Source of the DNA: Mesorhizobium sp. Pch-S
GTDB lineage: Bacteria > Pseudomonadota > Alphaproteobacteria > Rhizobiales > Rhizobiaceae
DNA length: 64,000 bases
Direction of reading: 5' to 3'
Assembly (NCBI RefSeq): GCF_004136315.1
Contig: NZ_CP029562.1
Span: 6,285,501 to 6,349,500, forward strand
The notes under the pieces were generated by a model that was not told the DNA's origin, made no database searches, and saw only the letters and a program-made list of their open reading frames with translations. A program made the translations under genes and the position numbers. Of the stretch, positions 59,364 to 64,000 are shown piece by piece; position 1 is the first letter of the stretch, and each line of letters starts with the position of its first letter.

Positions 59364-61823
59364 TCAGTAAAGGCCGCCGCCGCCCGACTGGATCGCCTGC
59401 GATGCCTGCGGCGAAATCCCCGTGCCAGGACCGTTCGAGCCATCCGAGCCCATGCCGATGACCCAGTAGCTGTCAGCCGGACCCGTGCCGGGCTTGAAGG
59501 CTTCCATGATCGTGTTGGGGTCGCCCTCGTTGGCACGCATGCCGGTCTTGCGGTTGATCGCGACCAGCGACATGCCTTCCGGTACCTTGAATTCGATCTT
59601 CGGCTGACCGACCAGCGCCTCGCGCATCATGTCCTTGAAGATCGGCGCGGCGAGACCACCACCGGTGATGCCCTTGCCGAGCGGCTTGGGCTGGTCATAA
59701 CCGAGATAGAGACCGACCAGCAGGTTCGGCGTGAAGCCGATGAACCAGGCGTCCTTCTCGTCGTTGGTCGTGCCGGTCTTGCCGGCCATCGGGTAGCCGA
59801 GTTCGGCAACGGTGGCGCCGGTACCGCGCTTGATAACGCCCTCCATCATGGACGTGATCTGGTAGGCCGTCATCGGGTCCAGCACCTGCTCGGAATTGTC
59901 GGTCAGTTCGGGCTCGGGCTGGTTCTTCCATTCGGTGGCGTTGCAGTTCTCGCAGGTGCGCTCGTCCTGACGAAACACCGTCTTGCCGTAACGATCCTGG
60001 ATGCGGTCGATGACCGACGGCTTGATCGACTTGCCGCCATTGGCCATGATCGCATAAGCCGAAACCATGCGCATCACCGTGGTTTCACCGGAGCCCAACG
60101 CCATCGGCAGATATGGCGCCAGCTTGTCATAGACGCCGAAACGTTCCGCATATTCCGCAACCAGCTTCATGCCCATGTCATTGGCCAGACGAACGGTCAT
60201 CAGGTTACGCGAACGCTCGATGCCGTTGCGCAGGGTCGACGGGCCGGCGGAATTGCCATCATAGTTCTTCGGCGTCCAGGTGGTGTTGCCGGACTGGATG
60301 GTGATCGGACCGTCCATGATGACGGAGGCTGGCGTATAGCCGTTGTCCAGTGCCGCCGCATAAACGATCGGCTTGAACGATGAGCCGGGCTGGCGCATCG
60401 CCTGGGTGGCACGATTGAACTCGGAAGCGGCGTAGGAGAAGCCGCCGACCATGGCAAGGACGCGGCCGGTGTGGGGATCCATGGCGACGAGACCGCCCTC
60501 GACCTGCGGCACCTGGCGCAGCAGATAATCGGAGCCGCTGTCACCCTTCCTCTGAACGAAGATGACATCACCGGCCTTCAGGACTTCCGCCGGGGACTTC
60601 GCCTTCAGCGTCTTGTCGCCCTGCTTGTAGCGCATCGCCCACGCCATGTCCTCACGCGATACCGTACCTTCGACCCGCTCCTTGACGAGGTCACCGGAGG
60701 CCTCGCGGTCGGGCTGCACGCCGATCGACAGGCCCTCGCCGGAGCTGTCGAGCACGACGGCGAGCGTCCATTCCGGCACGTCGCTCAAGGCCTTGACCGC
60801 GCCCAGTCCGGGACCCCAGTCACCGGACACGTCGATATGCGTGATCGGGCCACGGTAGCCGCGCAACGTATCGAATTTCATCAGGCCGTTCTGCATCGCC
60901 TTGCGGGCGAACAGCTGCAGCTTGGGATCGAGTGTGGTTCGGACGGAGAGGCCACCTTCGTAGAGTGCGTTCTCGCCATAGCGGGAGATGATCTGGCGGC
61001 GGACTTCCTCGGTGAAATATTCACCGGCGAAAAGGTAGGTGCCGTTGCGGCGCGGCTTGACGCCGAGCGGCTCGGCCTTGGCCTTGGCGCCCTCCTCCTT
61101 GGTGACGTAACCGTTCTCGACCATCTGGTCGATGACCCAGTTGCGGCGCTCGATGGCACGCTCGGTATGCCGGAACGGGTGGTAGTTGGACGGGCCACGC
61201 GGAAGTGCAGCGAGATAGGCAGCCTCGGCCACCGTCAGCTCGTTGACCGACTTGTCGAAATAGGTCAGCGCTGCACCCGCAACGCCATATGCGTTCAGGC
61301 CAAAGAAGATCTCGTTGAGATAGAGTTCAAGGATACGATCCTTGGAATAGGCCTGCTCGATGCGGAAGGCGAGGATCGCTTCCTTGATCTTGCGGTCCAT
61401 CGTCTGGTCGGCGGTGAGCAGGAAGTTCTTCGCCACCTGCTGCGTGATGGTCGAGGCACCGACCGGGCGGCGCGAGCCCCAGTTCTGCACGTTGACGATG
61501 ATGGCGCGACCAAGACCGGTGATGTCGATGCCGGGATGCGAATAGAAATTCTTGTCCTCAGCCGACAGGAAAGCGGCCTTGACACGATCCGGCACGGCCT
61601 GGATCGGCAGGTAGAGACGACGCTCACGGGCATATTCGGCCATCAGCGCGCCATCGGAAGCGTGGATGCGGGTGGTGACAGGTGGCTCGTATTTGGCCAG
61701 GACCTCGTAGTCAGGCAGCTCCTTGGCCAGATTGCCGACATAGATCGCGACAACCGCGGCGGCCAGCAGAGCCAGCATCGTGCCGATGCCGAAAAAATAG
61801 CCGATAAGACGAATCATGCCCAC
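59364..61823 (-). CDS. mrcA: Penicillin-binding protein 1A, bifunctional glycosyltransferase/transpeptidase
   Basis: Builds and crosslinks peptidoglycan. 819 residues. One N-terminal membrane anchor (about 5-28). Glycosyltransferase with EDKNFYSHPGID (catalytic Glu near residue 92), GASTITQQVAKNF, and YLNEIFFGLNAYG. An OB-like domain lies between, then the transpeptidase: SxxK in GSSFKPIVYA, SxN in ERSRNLMT and KTG in AGKTGTTND. A cysteine pair (CENC) near residue 630 is unusual. Upstream is the amidase gene, a common neighbourhood in Rhizobiales. Confidence 0.96.
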   Translation of the reverse strand: MGMIRLIGYFFGIGTMLALLAAAVVAIYVGNLAKELPDYEVLAKYEPPVTTRIHASDGALMAEYARERRLYLPIQAVPDRVKAAFLSAEDKNFYSHPGIDITGLGRAIIVNVQNWGSRRPVGASTITQQVAKNFLLTADQTMDRKIKEAILAFRIEQAYSKDRILELYLNEIFFGLNAYGVAGAALTYFDKSVNELTVAEAAYLAALPRGPSNYHPFRHTERAIERRNWVIDQMVENGYVTKEEGAKAKAEPLGVKPRRNGTYLFAGEYFTEEVRRQIISRYGENALYEGGLSVRTTLDPKLQLFARKAMQNGLMKFDTLRGYRGPITHIDVSGDWGPGLGAVKALSDVPEWTLAVVLDSSGEGLSIGVQPDREASGDLVKERVEGTVSREDMAWAMRYKQGDKTLKAKSPAEVLKAGDVIFVQRKGDSGSDYLLRQVPQVEGGLVAMDPHTGRVLAMVGGFSYAASEFNRATQAMRQPGSSFKPIVYAAALDNGYTPASVIMDGPITIQSGNTTWTPKNYDGNSAGPSTLRNGIERSRNLMTVRLANDMGMKLVAEYAERFGVYDKLAPYLPMALGSGETTVMRMVSAYAIMANGGKSIKPSVIDRIQDRYGKTVFRQDERTCENCNATEWKNQPEPELTDNSEQVLDPMTAYQITSMMEGVIKRGTGATVAELGYPMAGKTGTTNDEKDAWFIGFTPNLLVGLYLGYDQPKPLGKGITGGGLAAPIFKDMMREALVGQPKIEFKVPEGMSLVAINRKTGMRANEGDPNTIMEAFKPGTGPADSYWVIGMGSDGSNGPGTGISPQASQAIQSGGGGLY

Positions 61824-62137
61824 TCCAGTCCGTGGCCCAGGATTTCCCTAGCGCATGGTCCCGGGAATCGGAATCGATTTCCCGGGCGCTCCTGCGCCGC
61901 TTTCATACGCTACGGCAATCCTTGCGTCCTGCCCTTGCATGAGACGCCATAAACGATACTGCCTGCCACGCAAGGCTCGGGAACCACCCGGCCGTTCGCC
62001 ACCCATTGTCGCGGCGATGTGGGTAAATTGCGGCAATCGCAAATTTCCTGGCCAATCGGCCGGAATATTAACACCCGGTGTTGTCCGGGCGCAACGCTGC
62101 CAAAGGCCAACAGCACCCTGCTCCAATGCTGGCAGGC
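61824..62137. other. Gap between mrcA and the amidase gene
   Basis: 314 nt without a supported gene. It contains a GC-rich inverted repeat (CACCCGGTGTTGTCCGGGCG region, about 62,071-62,090) that could end the amidase transcript. I see no clear promoter. Confidence 0.4.
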
Positions 62138-63382
62138 TTATCCGCCTGCATTCACCCGCGACGCAGCAAACGCCGACACCGCCTTGCTGATGCTGTCAGC
62201 CGCCTTGCCCCGCCATTCCGGATTGGTGAGCTGCGCCTCGTCCTTGGCATTGGACAGATAGCCCAATTCGACCAGAACCGACGGCACGTCCGGCGCCTTA
62301 AGCACGCGGAAGCCGGCGAAGCGATGCGGATTGTTGATCAGCCCGACACTGTTGCCGAGCTCGCCGACCAGTGTCTGGGCAAAGCTCATCGAGAAGGAAT
62401 GGGTCTCGCGGCGGATCAGATCGATCAGGATATCGGTAACTTCCTGGCTGTCCTCCTTGATCTCCATGCCGGCGAACTGGTCGGACAGATTTTCCCGATC
62501 CGCCAGGGCCTGTGCTTCCGGATCGGAGGCCTTGTCGGAGACGGTGTAGACCGTGGCGCCACGGATGCCCTTCAGACGAATGGTGTCGGCATGGATTGAG
62601 ATAAACAGATTGGCGCCACGCTGCCGCGCGATACGCACCCGGTCGTCCAGCCGCAGGAAGGTGTCGTCGTCGCGGGTGAGCGAGATGTCATACTTCCCTT
62701 CTGCGGAAAGCTTGTCTCGCAGCTCCTTGGCAAAGGCCAGCGTGACATTTTTTTCGACCGTGCCGTTCAGCCCCTCGGCGCCACCATCGACGCCGCCATG
62801 GCCGGGATCGATGACGATGGTGAATTTATGGGAGGCTGGAGCCGGCTTGGCCAAACGCTCACGTTTGTCGGGAGAAACGGTCGAAGCTGTGGTCACCGCC
62901 TGGTCGGCAAGTGCCGCATCGAACTCGCGATCCGAAACGGCCGAAATATCGACTGCCATACGGTAACCGGAACCATCTTCGTTCTTGAGCACATCCAGCT
63001 TGTCGACGCGGAAAGGCCCTTTGCTGATCAGGATCAGCCGCGAAGCCCCCGCCTCGATCTGGCCATAACGCACGCTCTTGATCAGCCCACGGGCCTTGAG
63101 ATCCTTGGCGCTGAAGGCCAGCTTGGAGTTGGGCACATCGATGACCAGCCGGTGCGGACCGCGCAGCAGGAACCAGCGCGGATTTGGCTCACGATCGAAA
63201 TCGACGACGATACGCATCTTGGTGGCGTCGCCGGCCATCTTGTAGCCGGTCGCCGCGAGAGGAACCTCGGCTGCGCGCGCGATCGCCGGAAGGATCATGC
63301 TGGCAAACACGACGAACAGGGCGCAGCACAATACGCCGACCCAACCGCCGAGCCTCTTGTTCGTGATTGCTTTCAGCCCCAT
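62138..63382 (-). CDS. amiC: N-acetylmuramoyl-L-alanine amidase, AmiC type
   Basis: Splits the septal peptidoglycan cross-bridge for daughter-cell separation. 414 residues from the ATG at 63382 (MGLKAITNKRLGGWVGV); the open frame extends upstream without a ribosome site. N-terminal export signal (about 12-42, hydrophobic LCCALFVVFASMIL), AMIN septal-targeting domain (about 45-150), then the Amidase_3 zinc domain: first ligand in VIDPGHGGVDGG, NLFISIHAD, and the catalytic Glu in VLVELGYLSN. Confidence 0.92.
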   Translation of the reverse strand: MGLKAITNKRLGGWVGVLCCALFVVFASMILPAIARAAEVPLAATGYKMAGDATKMRIVVDFDREPNPRWFLLRGPHRLVIDVPNSKLAFSAKDLKARGLIKSVRYGQIEAGASRLILISKGPFRVDKLDVLKNEDGSGYRMAVDISAVSDREFDAALADQAVTTASTVSPDKRERLAKPAPASHKFTIVIDPGHGGVDGGAEGLNGTVEKNVTLAFAKELRDKLSAEGKYDISLTRDDDTFLRLDDRVRIARQRGANLFISIHADTIRLKGIRGATVYTVSDKASDPEAQALADRENLSDQFAGMEIKEDSQEVTDILIDLIRRETHSFSMSFAQTLVGELGNSVGLINNPHRFAGFRVLKAPDVPSVLVELGYLSNAKDEAQLTNPEWRGKAADSISKAVSAFAASRVNAGG

Positions 63383-64000
63383 CTCAGTTCCAGTCGCTGC
63401 CGATTCATCGAACCAGCCCGGTTGTTCGATCGAAGACGCGCTTAAGCGGTAAACTCGATTAACGATTGGTATCCAGAGAAGGTTAACCAAGCCTTTTCAA
63501 GAGCGATTTCGTTGAGGGAACGGCCCTTTGCCGGCATGGAAATCGGGGTTGCCTTCCTACGCGTCAAATCATAAAAGCGATGGTGGGTCACTGCAATCCA
63601 GGGACAACCTTTCCCCTCAGCTTTCTGCTGGGTCAAGGTGAGAGGCAGGTCATCGCCAAAGCGGCGGGAATGCAGGTGATCGCGACGATTTTCGCAGGTG
63701 CTCGCCCGAGGCGGGGGAAGTGCCTGCGGCAGGAAAACGGCAAGGGTTGCACCGCGCCGGCTCGACAGGAGCAAAACAAGCTGGTCCGGGTTTCCGGGCT
63801 TAGGTTCAAAAAGGTCCGTTCGGTTTTGACGGTTTCAGGTACTGCATTGGAAAGGTCCGCATTCAACCGCGCCAACATGGCTGCGGGCGGCACCGCCATG
63901 CCCCTGAAGCGGCCCACTGCGGACGCACAAATATCCGGCACTCACGCACAAACAGCATCACGGCAGCGGGCATTGTCCCGTCGGTCGCGGCTGGCGGCTG
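63383..64000. other. Intergenic end of window, possible leader of a plus-strand gene
   Basis: About 600 nt with no convincing coding frame on either strand; open stretches there have no family-like sequence. The region is rich in inverted repeats, including CCTGCGGCAGG near 63,721-63,731. In Rhizobiales the amiC-mrcA group is often divergent from rne, which has a long 5' leader, so this may be its leader. That is inference from synteny only. Confidence 0.35.

Noticed and set aside
63442..63941. Minus-strand open frames of 102-110 codons at the right edge
   Set aside because: No ribosome site, atypical composition and no family resemblance; they overlap each other in different frames.

Overview
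The window is 64 kb of GC-rich DNA from an alphaproteobacterium, most likely Hyphomicrobiales (Rhizobiales), family Phyllobacteriaceae (Mesorhizobium/Aminobacter-like). I infer this from protein wording and gene content: a 1,378-codon RpoB, a DUF982 gene, an amidase with mrcA-prfB beside it, and CTTGAC-type promoters. No database search was run, so the genus is inference.

Layout. 1-3.1 kb: ribD (cut by the window edge), nrdR, and a secreted alkaline phosphatase (phoA) with a candidate PHO box. 3.1-22.3 kb: the str-S10-spc-alpha ribosomal super-cluster on the minus strand. It is transcribed from rpsL (22.0 kb) down to rplQ (3.2 kb) and includes fusA, tuf, secY, adk and rpoA. 22.5-28.6 kb: a non-ribosomal insert with a small hypothetical gene, a Cds1-like PLP enzyme, a Gfo/Idh/MocA sugar dehydrogenase, an APC permease, an ogt methyltransferase, a 2OG-Fe(II) oxygenase and a secreted protein. 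28.7-43.7 kb: the rif cluster rpoC, rpoB, rplL, rplJ, rplA, rplK, nusG, secE, tRNA-Trp, then a DUF1089-like gene, a truncated hemoglobin and a second tuf. 44-46.6 kb: small envelope/stress genes, most with their own terminator. 46.6-48.1 kb: tRNA-Gly, tRNA-Tyr and rlmB. 48.5-53.1 kb: the glyoxylate-to-glycerate operon gcl-hyi-glxR with a divergent IclR regulator. 53.1-64 kb: tRNA-Thr, nadK, a DEAD-box helicase, an OmpA-family lipoprotein, a GFA-fold protein, prfB, mrcA and an AmiC-type amidase, ending in what is probably the leader of a divergent gene beyond the edge.

How it works together. The two large minus-strand blocks make most of the ribosome, both elongation factors, the core of RNA polymerase (alpha, beta, beta') and the Sec channel (SecY, SecE). 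The rest is housekeeping (riboflavin, dNTP regulation, NADP, peptidoglycan, translation termination) plus small metabolic modules.

Two points need the most attention. First, rpoA and rpoB each carry one missing base that breaks the reading frame. Neither site looks like a recoding signal and both genes are essential, so sequence or assembly error is the leading explanation. Second, the frame break in prfB is different: it is a complete RF2-type programmed +1 frameshift site. I found no CRISPR array, prophage, insertion sequence or clearly new defence-type system.
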